A DNA stretch of 64,000 nt. Origin: an uncultured bacterium. GTDB lineage: Bacteria > Cyanobacteriota > Vampirovibrionia > Gastranaerophilales > Gastranaerophilaceae. Of this stretch, positions 43,471 through 51,678 are shown piece by piece (positions within the stretch are counted from its first letter, which is position 1; the number at the start of each line of letters is the position of its first letter). The notes under the pieces are model-generated. The model ran no database searches. It worked only from the letters and a program-made list of their open reading frames with translations, and was not told the DNA's origin. Position numbers and translations under genes: made by a program. The stretch lies in contig CASERN010000008.1 in assembly GCA_949290355.1 (NCBI GenBank), positions 186,001 to 250,000 on the forward strand, in the 5' to 3' direction.

Positions 43471-43725
43471 TTAACTAACCTTACTTCTTATAAAATCAGC
43501 GATTGTTTTAACTGAATAAAAATATTTTTTATTTTCTTCTTTGTTGTCGCTCAAATCAACATTATACTTTTTCTTTAATGCCATACCAAGTTCTAAAGCA
43601 TCGATGCTGTCAAGACCAAGCCCGCTGATAAATAACGGCTCTTCATCTTTAATATCATCGACAGTTATATCCTCTAATTCAAGCGACTCAATGATTAGAG
43701 TTTTAATTTCATTTTCCAAGCTCAT
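43471..43725 (-). CDS. apeE: Acyl carrier protein 1 of the aryl polyene cluster (ApeE-like)
   Basis: 84 residues with the attachment motif GLGLDSIDALELGMAL. Start ATG 43725 behind TAGGTGA. It lies 33 bp after the acyltransferase gene and immediately before the second ACP gene, the same order as apeD-apeE-apeF in Gammaproteobacteria. The two ACPs share little outside the DSID helix, so they are not a recent duplication. Confidence 0.85.
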   Translation of the reverse strand: MSLENEIKTLIIESLELEDITVDDIKDEEPLFISGLGLDSIDALELGMALKKKYNVDLSDNKEENKKYFYSVKTIADFIRSKVS

Positions 43726-43758
43726 CTTAATTCACCTATATTAATATTTATAACTTAA

Positions 43759-44553
43759 TTAATTAGTAAAGTCAAATTTGATTTTTTCAGAAATAGCTTT
43801 CCTCAGCTTAATTTCTGATTTTTCATCAAAGTCAGCCAATTTTATGGGATCGAGCTGATTTATTGTATAAGTGATTAACCTGTCAGAAGCATCATATATC
43901 GGCTGCCCCTTTTGCAAAAACGGATAATCGCATTTAATGATTATAGGCAGAATATCTGCACCTGATGCAATTTGCAAAGCGGCTGCACCTTTATGAATTT
44001 TCAAGTCTTCACCCTCTACTGTCCTTGTACCTGTCGGGAAAATTATAATATTATAGCCGTCATGTAATACTTCAGTAGAAATTTTCTTGAATTCATCTAA
44101 TTCAACATTATTCGGAATATAAACGTTTTTTATAATATTTTTCAAGAATATATTATTCAACAACTCTTTTTTCGCCAAACATAAAGAATTATCATAAAGC
44201 CCGATAAGTATCATAATATCAATAAATGTCGGATGAGTAGAAACTATTATTTTTCCCCTTACCTGCTCGAAATTCTTTAAATCAATTTTGATAAGCCCGA
44301 GTTTAACAAAAAGATTTGTATAAAAATGCCAAAGTTTGTGGATTAATCTTGAAAATCTTTCACGCTTTCTTTTGTCTTCTTTATCGTTTTTTATCAAATT
44401 TTCATTATCGTTATGAGAAACTAAATCCTCAGTTTTTTCAAATTTCATAAAAATTTGCAACAATGGCAATACTACATAACCTAGAAAAAATGAGCAAACT
44501 CCGAATATAGAAAATAATAATACAACGCCAAAACCTCTTAAAAATCTAATCAT
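43759..44553 (-). CDS. PlsC-type acyltransferase of the aryl polyene cluster (ApeD-like)
   Basis: 264 residues. N-terminal membrane helix (about 8-35), then the acyltransferase motifs: block I STHPTFIDIMILIG (H-x4-D), AKKELL, block III IIFPTGTRTVEGEDLKIHKGAA and IIIKCDYP. The usual FPEGTRS is FPTGTRT here. Glycerol-3-phosphate-type acyltransferase homologues in this position are thought to help place the polyene on a lipid. Overlaps the chain-length-factor gene by 8 bp. Confidence 0.8.
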   Translation of the reverse strand: MIRFLRGFGVVLLFSIFGVCSFFLGYVVLPLLQIFMKFEKTEDLVSHNDNENLIKNDKEDKRKRERFSRLIHKLWHFYTNLFVKLGLIKIDLKNFEQVRGKIIVSTHPTFIDIMILIGLYDNSLCLAKKELLNNIFLKNIIKNVYIPNNVELDEFKKISTEVLHDGYNIIIFPTGTRTVEGEDLKIHKGAAALQIASGADILPIIIKCDYPFLQKGQPIYDASDRLITYTINQLDPIKLADFDEKSEIKLRKAISEKIKFDFTN

Positions 44554-45130
44554 TTACCCTCTCCATAATGTATAAAGGACAAATATAACGTCCGCCATGC
44601 AAAAATTCGGTAAAACTGTTAGATTCCAATTTTTCATTATTGCTTTTTATCCTTACTCGCTCACCATCTTTTTCATCTATTAATATTGAAATACTCTCAT
44701 ATCTGTCAACAGATTCTGCGTAACAAAAAAGAGTTTTTCCCTTGTTCATAACAGCATCTAAAAATCCATATGCAAAACTATCTTTTCCAGCTGCAACAGA
44801 ATTATAAGAAAGATGTATATTCTTCAAAAGCGAAAAAAATCCAATTGTAGAATTGTGAACAGAAAAACTAAAACCTGTTGGAGATATTTCATTTTCTTCA
44901 TTTTTTTGTTTTATAAGTTTCAAAACTCTTTCTAATTCTCCATATCGAGAAGCATAGCACAATTTCATATCATTACTGCCATCATAGCACTCCAACATAG
45001 TACTCAAAGCAATTTTACCAACAGGAGATAATTTTCTCCTCATAAGCATCGGTACTTGAGATAAATCAATATTTTCTCCTGCAGAATAAGAAATCTTTTT
45101 TATAAAAAATTCCAGATTAATTCCATTCAT
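44546..45130 (-). CDS. apeC: Ketosynthase-like chain length factor (ApeC-like)
   Basis: 194 residues, the PF13723-type truncated ketoacyl synthase. Conserved are MRRKLSPVGKIAL, YASRYGELERVLKLI and SPTGFSFSVHNSTIGFFSLL, where the catalytic Cys of a ketosynthase is missing, plus VAAGKDSFAYGFLDAV. It pairs with an active KS to set polyene length. It heads the long minus-strand operon. There is no Shine-Dalgarno sequence; a TAATAT box ends 6 nt before the ATG, and the divergent KS gene starts 14 bp away. Confidence 0.82.
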   Translation of the reverse strand: MNGINLEFFIKKISYSAGENIDLSQVPMLMRRKLSPVGKIALSTMLECYDGSNDMKLCYASRYGELERVLKLIKQKNEENEISPTGFSFSVHNSTIGFFSLLKNIHLSYNSVAAGKDSFAYGFLDAVMNKGKTLFCYAESVDRYESISILIDEKDGERVRIKSNNEKLESNSFTEFLHGGRYICPLYIMERVND

Positions 45131-45144
45131 GCTAACATATTATC
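45131..45144. promoter_or_regulatory. 14-bp divergent start region with overlapping -10 boxes
   Basis: The whole interval between the two ATGs is GCTAACATATTATC. Minus strand: TAATAT (45137-45142), 6 nt, ATG at 45130. Plus strand: TAACAT (45133-45138), 6 nt, ATG at 45145. The two candidate -10 boxes overlap, and neither gene has a ribosome-binding site. The -35 boxes would lie inside the opposite coding sequence and are weak. Confidence 0.5.
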
Positions 45145-46698
45145 ATGAATGAGATTTATATTACAGATGCCTGTGCATTATTTGCAGATAAACTAACACC
45201 TGATGAAGAAATCGTTAAAGGCAGTAAATTTTATTTCGGCAAGTTGGAAAAAATTTTTGAACAAATACAAGAACCTAATTATAACTTGAGATGCAATAGA
45301 CTTTTGAAATTTCTCGTTGACAAACTTGACTTGTCTGAATACGATAAATCAGAAATTGGGATTGTAATAGGTACTACAAATTCAGGGATAGAAGAATACG
45401 AAACAACAGAAAACAAGCACCATGCAGAACTTGGGAACCCTGCAGAATTTTTAAAATGGTATTTAGGCACAACCAATTATGCAGCTAGCGTATCAACAGC
45501 TTGTACATCAGGTATAAAAGCATTTTCAACAGCTGTGAAACTTTTACAAAATAATATTTGTAAAGCAGTAATAGCAGGAGGAGTCGACACACTAGCAAGT
45601 ATGCCGACATATGGGTTTCATGCTCTGGAAGTACTATCACATGAAAAAACAAATCCATTCTCAAAAAATCGAAATGGCATAAGTCTTGGAGAAGGCGGAG
45701 CGTTGTTTTTGCTGACGCAAAAGAAGACAGGAAGTCAAAATGATAAGAATGCAGGCGATTATATCCAACTGTTGGGAATCGGAGAAACCTCTGATGCTTA
45801 TCATTCTGCAACACCTGACCCTGAAGGGACTCAAGCATCAATTGCAATTCAAAAAGCTCTTGATGAAGCAAAACTGTCTTCTGATGATATTGATTATATT
45901 AATCTTCATGGCACAGGTACAATATCAAATGATTTAATGGAAGCAAATGCAATTTATAAAATTTTCCAAAATAAAGTACCGGCAAGTTCTACAAAACCAC
46001 TTACAGGACATTGTCTCGGTGCAGCTGCATCAATAGAAACATTCATTTGTTATGAAATTTTGAAAGGTAAAAGAAAATTACCAATACATATTTTTGATGG
46101 AGAATATGACAATAAATTACCTAAAATTAATTTGGTTAATAAAAATACCGAATATGGGGAAATAAATACCTGCATGTGCACATCATTCGGCTTTGGCGGA
46201 ACAAATGCAGTAATCATTTTAGGAAAAGAAAATAAAAATCCTAAATATAATTTATCAAATATTCTGCCGCATGAAAGACCAATGATTTTAATTGATGATA
46301 TTTTACAAATTGATATGGAAAATCAATTTATAGAAGTATCTGTTACAATCAATGAAAGTAAGGTATTTTTTGATAAAGAAATTAACGGAATTTCCCCGCT
46401 TGTAGGAATTGAATTTATGGCACAGGCAATAGGCTGTTATGCTTATTTCAAAGCAGGTGAGGTAATCCCTAAAATCGGTTTTTTACTCGGTACAAGATTA
46501 TATGAAAATTCAATTAAAAAGTTTGAAAACGGTAAAACATATACCATCAAAGCAAAAGAAATTTATGGAGATGATGAACTTGTCTCATTCGAATGTTTAA
46601 TTTATAATGATAATAAAGATGATGGTTATATTGCAAAAGCTATTGTGAACGCATTTCAGCCCAAAGATGCAGAAAAATATATAAAGGAATTAGGGTAG
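45145..46698 (+). CDS. Ketosynthase fused to hotdog dehydratase (ApeO-ApeP fusion)
   Basis: 517 residues. Residues 1-375: beta-ketoacyl-ACP synthase with complete Cys-His-His triad in VSTACTSGIKAF, NLHGTGTISNDLMEANAI and KPLTGHCLGAAASIE, and GFGGTNAVIIL near its end. Residues about 380-517: a dehydratase-type hotdog with ILPHERPMILIDDI (His) and GIEFMAQAIGCYAYF (Glu), as in ApeP. These are two genes (apeO, apeP) in the characterised enterobacterial cluster. The frame is continuous with no internal ribosome-binding site evident. It would extend and dehydrate the polyene chain. Confidence 0.85.
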   Translation: MNEIYITDACALFADKLTPDEEIVKGSKFYFGKLEKIFEQIQEPNYNLRCNRLLKFLVDKLDLSEYDKSEIGIVIGTTNSGIEEYETTENKHHAELGNPAEFLKWYLGTTNYAASVSTACTSGIKAFSTAVKLLQNNICKAVIAGGVDTLASMPTYGFHALEVLSHEKTNPFSKNRNGISLGEGGALFLLTQKKTGSQNDKNAGDYIQLLGIGETSDAYHSATPDPEGTQASIAIQKALDEAKLSSDDIDYINLHGTGTISNDLMEANAIYKIFQNKVPASSTKPLTGHCLGAAASIETFICYEILKGKRKLPIHIFDGEYDNKLPKINLVNKNTEYGEINTCMCTSFGFGGTNAVIILGKENKNPKYNLSNILPHERPMILIDDILQIDMENQFIEVSVTINESKVFFDKEINGISPLVGIEFMAQAIGCYAYFKAGEVIPKIGFLLGTRLYENSIKKFENGKTYTIKAKEIYGDDELVSFECLIYNDNKDDGYIAKAIVNAFQPKDAEKYIKELG

Positions 46699-47414
46699 TG
46701 GACAAAAAGAAAATTTTAGTAACAGGCTCAAGTAGAGGTATAGGAAAAGAAATTGCTTTATATCTTGCCAAAAATGGCTATGAAATAGATGTTCATTACG
46801 CTCACAATAAAGAAAAAGCTCAAGAAACTGCTAATGAAATAAAAGCACTTGGATGTGAAGCTCAAATTTTGAAATTTGATATTAAAAACAGAGAAGAATG
46901 TAATTCAGTTTTAACAAACAAGCTTTATTACGGTATTGTTCTAAATGCAGGTATTGCAAAAGATAACGTTTTTCCTATGCTTGAGGATAATGAATGGGAT
47001 GATGTAATTGATACAAACCTTACAGGATTTTATAATGTTTTAAAACCCCTTGTAATGCCAATGATTTCAAACAGAATCAAAGGAAGAATTATTACCTTGT
47101 CATCAATTTCAGGACTTTGTGGAAATCGCGGTCAAGTAAATTATTCCGCATCAAAAGCCGGCATAATCGGGGCAACAAAAGCACTATCACTTGAACTTGC
47201 AAAACGTGGAATTACGGTGAATTGCATAGCCCCTGGAGTCATAGAAACAGATATGATAAAAGATGTTCCGGTAGATGAAATAAAAAAATTGATTCCGATG
47301 AAAAGACTTGGTCAAGCACGTGAAGTTGCAAGTCTTGCAAACTATTTAATGAGTGAAGATGCTTCATACATAACCGGTCAGGTAATTTCCGTAAACGGAG
47401 GTATGTATCTATGA
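46698..47414 (+). CDS. apeQ: 3-ketoacyl-ACP reductase (ApeQ/FabG-like)
   Basis: 238 residues, short-chain dehydrogenase: TGSSRGIGKEIAL for NADPH, LNAGIAKDN, catalytic Ser-Tyr-Lys in SSISGL, YSASK, and APGVIETDM. It reduces the beta-keto intermediate each cycle before dehydration. Start is GTG 46698, overlapping the last base of the KS-DH stop (TAGTG), and its stop overlaps the next start (ATGA), so the three plus-strand genes are tightly coupled. Confidence 0.9.
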   Translation: MDKKKILVTGSSRGIGKEIALYLAKNGYEIDVHYAHNKEKAQETANEIKALGCEAQILKFDIKNREECNSVLTNKLYYGIVLNAGIAKDNVFPMLEDNEWDDVIDTNLTGFYNVLKPLVMPMISNRIKGRIITLSSISGLCGNRGQVNYSASKAGIIGATKALSLELAKRGITVNCIAPGVIETDMIKDVPVDEIKKLIPMKRLGQAREVASLANYLMSEDASYITGQVISVNGGMYL

Positions 47415-48634
47415 AACGTGTTGTAGTTACAGGTATGGCATTGACAAGTCCTTTAGGAAGCGATATTAATAGCGCTTTTAGAAACTTGGAAAAATTAGAA
47501 AATTGCATTGAATATAATAAAGATTTAGACCAATATGAAAGATTAAACACAAGACTTTCAGCAAGAACAAAGGATTTTGAAATCCCCTCAAATTACAACA
47601 GAAAAGTTCTCCGCACAATGGGACCTCTTTCTGTTATGGCTGTAAGAACTGCAGAATTAGCTCTTGAAAATGCAGGACTTTTAGGAGATGAAATTATAAC
47701 TAACGGTCAAACAGGTGTCAGCTATGGATCATCTTCAGGCTCATTAGACGCAATTATTGATTTTTACGGTATGCAAGTGGATAAAATTGTAAGAGGCTTA
47801 AATTCAGGGTCTTATGTAAAAATGATGCCTCAAACGACAGCTGTAAATATTTCATTATATTTTAAAACTATAGGGCGTCTTGTTCCCTGCTCTACTGCCT
47901 GCACATCAGGTTCTATGGGAATAGGATATGCTTATGAAACAATAAAAAACGGATACGAAACTGTTATGATTGCAGGTGGAGGAGAAGAACTCCATGCAAC
48001 TGAAATTGCAATTTTTGATACTTTATATGCAACAAGTCAGAAAAATGATACTCCAAAATTAACCCCATCACCTTTTGACAAAAACAGAGATGGCTTGGTA
48101 ATCGGAGAAGGTGCAGGGACTCTAATTTTAGAAGAATATGAACATGCAAAACGCCGAGGAGCAAAAATTTATGCAGAAATAATCGGTTTTGGAACAAATA
48201 CAGATGGTACACATATCACAAACCCTAACAGAAAAACAATGGGAATAGCTCTTGAACTTGCACTAAAAGATGCAAATCTGTCGCCTGATAAAATTGGTTA
48301 TGTAAATGCACACGGTACAGCGACTTTACAAGGTGATATTGCTGAAACCTATGCAACAGAAGAAGTTTTCAAAAGACAAGTTCCTATAAGTTCTACAAAA
48401 AGTTATACAGGGCATACTCTCGGTGCCTGTGGTGCCATTGAAGCGATTTTAAGTATCGAAATGATGAATAGAGGCTGGTTCCACCCTACACTAAACCTTA
48501 ATGAAATCGATCCAGAATGCGGTAATTTGGATTATATTAGGAATCAAGGCAGAGAAATCTCAACAAATTATGTAATGTCAAACAACTTTGCCTTTGGCGG
48601 AATTAACACATCATTGATATTCAAAAAAATCTGA
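47411..48634 (+). CDS. apeR: Beta-ketoacyl-ACP synthase (ApeR/FabF-like)
   Basis: 407 residues. Full catalytic triad: PCSTACTSGSMGIGYAYE, YVNAHGTATLQGDIAET, KSYTGHTLGACGAIEA; FAFGGINTSLIF at the C-terminus. Second active ketosynthase of the aryl polyene system and closest to FabF. Last gene of the plus-strand operon apeOP-Q-R. Its 3' end overlaps a small convergent minus-strand gene by 24 bp. Confidence 0.9.
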   Translation: MKRVVVTGMALTSPLGSDINSAFRNLEKLENCIEYNKDLDQYERLNTRLSARTKDFEIPSNYNRKVLRTMGPLSVMAVRTAELALENAGLLGDEIITNGQTGVSYGSSSGSLDAIIDFYGMQVDKIVRGLNSGSYVKMMPQTTAVNISLYFKTIGRLVPCSTACTSGSMGIGYAYETIKNGYETVMIAGGGEELHATEIAIFDTLYATSQKNDTPKLTPSPFDKNRDGLVIGEGAGTLILEEYEHAKRRGAKIYAEIIGFGTNTDGTHITNPNRKTMGIALELALKDANLSPDKIGYVNAHGTATLQGDIAETYATEEVFKRQVPISSTKSYTGHTLGACGAIEAILSIEMMNRGWFHPTLNLNEIDPECGNLDYIRNQGREISTNYVMSNNFAFGGINTSLIFKKI

Positions 48635-48811
48635 TTCATATGCTTTATTCAATTTTTTTGCGACAAAACAAGCTGCTTCATAAAAAACAATAGGCAAAGT
48701 GCAATAACCTGATACGATTAATGCATCTTTTATCGGTGTTGGTTTATTTACAGGCTTTATTTGTGATTTATTTGGAGTAACATTATTAATTTTTACTGCC
48801 GGTACTTTCAT
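48611..48811 (-). CDS. Small membrane protein of unknown function
   Basis: 66 residues. N-terminus MKVPAVKINNVTPNKSQIK shows the INN motif found on other proteins in this window, followed by Pro/Lys-rich sequence, one hydrophobic helix (ALIVSGYCTLPIVFYEAACFVA) and a charged end. An AAGAGA stretch precedes the ATG. It overlaps the 3' end of the ketosynthase gene, which lowers confidence, but the motif and helix suggest a true gene. Confidence 0.5.
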   Translation of the reverse strand: MKVPAVKINNVTPNKSQIKPVNKPTPIKDALIVSGYCTLPIVFYEAACFVAKKLNKAYESDFFEYQ

Positions 48812-48921
48812 AAAAATATTCTCTTATTTTTTATGAATAAATACATTAGACACAAGGACAGAAATTTTGTTATTTTTATATTATAATGAAATTCAGCTGA
48901 TTATATAAATAGGGAAAAAGT

Positions 48922-50535
48922 ATGATAACAACAGATAAATTGACCGTTAGATTCGGTTCTCAAACATTATTTGAAAATGTAAGTATAAAATTTACCCCGG
49001 GTAACTGCTACGGTGTAATAGGTGCAAATGGTGCAGGGAAAAGTACATTACTAAAAGTTATATCAGGTGATATTGAACCTACGTCAGGTGAAGTGCATAT
49101 CACTAAAGGACAAAGAATTGCAGTTCTTCGCCAAGACCATTTTGCATTTGATAATTACAAAGTAATTGATACCGTAATTATGGGACATAAAAAGCTGTAT
49201 GACATTATGCAGGAACGTGATGCATTATATGCAAAACCTGATTTTAACGATGAAGATGGGATCAAAGTTGCACATTTGGAAGAACAATTTGCAGAGCTTG
49301 ATGGCTGGCAAGCAGAAGCTATGGCAGCATCATTATTATCTGATTTAGGTATTTCTGATGAATTGCATTATGAGCAAATGTCAGAATTATCAGGAAGTGA
49401 AAAAGTTCGTGTATTATTAGCTCAAGCCTTATTCGGAAACCCTGATATTTTACTGCTTGACGAACCTACAAACCACTTGGATTTAAACACAATTTCGTGG
49501 CTCGAAGAATTTTTAATCAACTTCCAAAACCTCGTAATCGTAGTATCTCACGATAGAAAATTTTTGGATAATGTCTGCACCCATATGGCTGATATTGATT
49601 ACAAAAATATTCAGCTCTACACAGGTAATTACACTTTCTGGTCTCAAGCAAGCCAGTTGATTAAAAAACAAAAAGAAGAACAAAACAAGAAAACTGAAGA
49701 AAAAATGGAAGAATTAAAAGCCTTTATTGCTCGTTTCAGTGCAAATGCATCAAAAGCAAAACAGGCTACATCAAGAAAAAATATGCTTGATAAATTGTCT
49801 TTAGAAGAAATAAAACCATCTTCAAGACAGTATCCGAGAATTAGATTTACATACAATAAAATTCCCGGTAAAGATGTTCTTCAAGTTAAAAATTTATATA
49901 AGTCAGTTGATGGAGAATTATTAATTAAGAATTTAAGTTTTGAAATTAATCAAGGTGAAAAAGTAGCATTTATTGCACGCGATCCTTTTATAATTTCAAA
50001 TCTTTTTGATATTTTGGAAGACCGCGTAAAACCTGATAGTGGTGAAGTTGTATGGGGAGTTACCGCAACTCATTCATATTTTCCAAAAGACAACAATTTC
50101 TATTTCGAAAATAATCTTACGATTATGCAATGGCTTGCACAGTATTCTCCTGATCAACATGTAAACTTCTTGCGCGGATATTTGGGAAGAATGTTATTTT
50201 CAGGCGACGATGCAGATAAAAAAGTTAATGTTTTATCAGGTGGCGAAAAAGTTAGATGTCTTTTTGCAAAAATGATGATAGCAGAAGCTAACGTAATGAT
50301 TTTTGATGAACCGACAAACCACCTTGATTTGGAAGCAATTACAGCATTAAACAACGCAATGATTGATTTTCCAGGAACGATATTATTCACATCACAGGAT
50401 TACCAATTAATACAGACAGTTGCGGATAGAATAATCGAAATATCACCGAAAGGTTACATCAATATGCGCAATAAATATGATGAATATTTGAAAAATCCTG
50501 TCGTAATCAAAAAGCGTCAAGAAATTTATAAATAA
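48922..50535 (+). CDS. ABC-F family ATPase (YkpA/YbiT-like) with degenerate second P-loop
   Basis: 537 residues, two ABC domains and no membrane segment. Domain 1 is complete: Walker A GANGAGKST, signature LSGSEKVRVLLAQAL, Walker B ILLLDEPTNHLDL, switch VVSHD. The linker (about 240-300) is a charged helix pair. Domain 2 keeps LSGGEKVRCLFAKMM and VMIFDEPTNHLDL, but its P-loop reads FIARDPFIISNLF, without the GKS/T. ABC-F proteins act on the ribosome as translation factors, some giving antibiotic protection; which one this is cannot be told. Start ATG 48922 behind AGGGAA. Confidence 0.88.
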   Translation: MITTDKLTVRFGSQTLFENVSIKFTPGNCYGVIGANGAGKSTLLKVISGDIEPTSGEVHITKGQRIAVLRQDHFAFDNYKVIDTVIMGHKKLYDIMQERDALYAKPDFNDEDGIKVAHLEEQFAELDGWQAEAMAASLLSDLGISDELHYEQMSELSGSEKVRVLLAQALFGNPDILLLDEPTNHLDLNTISWLEEFLINFQNLVIVVSHDRKFLDNVCTHMADIDYKNIQLYTGNYTFWSQASQLIKKQKEEQNKKTEEKMEELKAFIARFSANASKAKQATSRKNMLDKLSLEEIKPSSRQYPRIRFTYNKIPGKDVLQVKNLYKSVDGELLIKNLSFEINQGEKVAFIARDPFIISNLFDILEDRVKPDSGEVVWGVTATHSYFPKDNNFYFENNLTIMQWLAQYSPDQHVNFLRGYLGRMLFSGDDADKKVNVLSGGEKVRCLFAKMMIAEANVMIFDEPTNHLDLEAITALNNAMIDFPGTILFTSQDYQLIQTVADRIIEISPKGYINMRNKYDEYLKNPVVIKKRQEIYK

Positions 50536-50793
50536 TTATGATTTAGAGTTTATAAATTTTTTACCAAAACCTTTTATAACAGAAATATGCAATATAGTAA
50601 AAATTCCTGCAAGTGCAGCACTTATTTTATGAATTTTCATTTTATGTTTAAATTTTAAATTTTTCATGCCGGTAACGGCACATAAAACCCCACAAGCTGC
50701 TGCTGCATAGCCTGAGTTAGAAACTAAATTTTTACGCAAAGTTCTATTTTTGCTGCTATTAATATTTGGACTTGCCGTAATAGGTGAAATCAT
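50536..50793 (-). CDS. Small two-helix membrane protein
   Basis: 85 residues, family unknown. A polar basic N-terminus, then two hydrophobic helices: SGYAAAACGVLCAVTGM and KISAALAGIFTILHISVI, with His residues at FKHKMKIHKISA and LHISV that could face each other across the membrane. It begins at the stop codon region of the exported-protein gene (1 bp overlap) and so forms a two-gene unit with it. The convergent ABC-F gene ends at its own stop codon. Confidence 0.55.
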   Translation of the reverse strand: MISPITASPNINSSKNRTLRKNLVSNSGYAAAACGVLCAVTGMKNLKFKHKMKIHKISAALAGIFTILHISVIKGFGKKFINSKS

Positions 50794-51428
50794 TAATCTT
50801 TCTTTCTAAAATCATTTTTTACGTAGATTGTGTATTTATCTTCTCCAAAATGTGAAAATGTTATTTTTCCAATTGATGAAGCTTTAAAAAGTCCGCCTAC
50901 AGGAGAAAATTTTACACTTTGAGGGTGAAAAGAATATTTATGAAAATATTCTTTAGTATCATTCAATAACAAAAAATCCTTTTTCTCCATAAATCGCTTT
51001 TTAATTGTTAGCTTTTTGTCATCATTAAACTGAGAAATTTTTATTATTTCTACATTTGGAAAAATTTCTTTAATTTGCTCGTCAGTTAATTTTTTTTCTT
51101 CAAAATTCCCACCATTATAAATTAATTCATAAATCTTTAATTCAGCATTATGACAAGCGATTAAACGCCCATTAAATAAAAATTCATAATCAGAGCCGAG
51201 CATCATAGATTCATTGTTATCAGAAAACGAATATATTGAATAATTACCTGTTCCTGTCGAGGTTTTTTTAGATAATGAAATATCACCCGCATTTGGTTTA
51301 TTAATCGAAAAGAGATTACTCTTTGGAGAATAAAAAAGCTTTGTATTATTCAATACAGGTTCCATGTCAGCGCCAAAAGCTGATATTCCAAGTAATAAGA
51401 CCGTTAAAATTAAAATAAATTTTTTCAT
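50793..51428 (-). CDS. Exported protein of unknown function
   Basis: 211 residues. Signal peptide MKKFILILTVLLLGISAFGA, then a beta-rich domain with repeats of polar and hydrophobic strands (SLSKKTSTGTGNYSIYSF; KYTIYVKNDF). No lipobox Cys. Start ATG 51428 has AAGGA at 6 nt; an upstream frame to 51446 would add non-signal residues. It resembles no family I know. It precedes and overlaps a small membrane protein gene. The 176-residue exported protein at 52021 has a similar signal and size but no obvious sequence match. Confidence 0.6.
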   Translation of the reverse strand: MKKFILILTVLLLGISAFGADMEPVLNNTKLFYSPKSNLFSINKPNAGDISLSKKTSTGTGNYSIYSFSDNNESMMLGSDYEFLFNGRLIACHNAELKIYELIYNGGNFEEKKLTDEQIKEIFPNVEIIKISQFNDDKKLTIKKRFMEKKDFLLLNDTKEYFHKYSFHPQSVKFSPVGGLFKASSIGKITFSHFGEDKYTIYVKNDFRKKD

Positions 51429-51538
51429 ATAAATCCTTACCATCAAAATAATACTATAAAATTATTTATAATCGCAATAGCTAATTGGAGAAAATAACAA
51501 GAACAATAAATTTAAAACATTTATTTAAGTAAAAAAAA

Positions 51539-51640
51539 GGAGCCAATGGCTCCGTTGGAATTAAGAATAGCTGGAAGTATGAAAAAGATTTAATTATATT
51601 TAATATACTTTTTACAATTAAAGCAATTAGCCACTTGATT
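51539..51640 (-). ncRNA. Possible small RNA ending in an intrinsic terminator
   Basis: GGAGCC (51539-51544) and GGCTCC (51548-51553) form a perfect 6-bp stem which on the minus strand is followed by TTTTTTTT. The nearest upstream minus-strand gene (51679) already has its own terminator at 51655, so this second terminator implies a separate transcript of up to about 90 nt from 51640. No credible small reading frame lies there. The promoter is weak (TTGCTT near 51627 with AT-rich -10). Confidence 0.3.
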
Positions 51641-51654
51641 AATTCTTAAAAAAA

Positions 51655-51672
51655 ATGACGGTTTCCCGTCAT
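51655..51672 (-). terminator. Intrinsic terminator of the TSCPD gene
   Basis: ATGACGG/CCGTCAT stem with 4-nt loop; followed on the minus strand by TTTTTTTTAAG. Confidence 0.85.
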
Positions 51673-51678
51673 CTTTTT

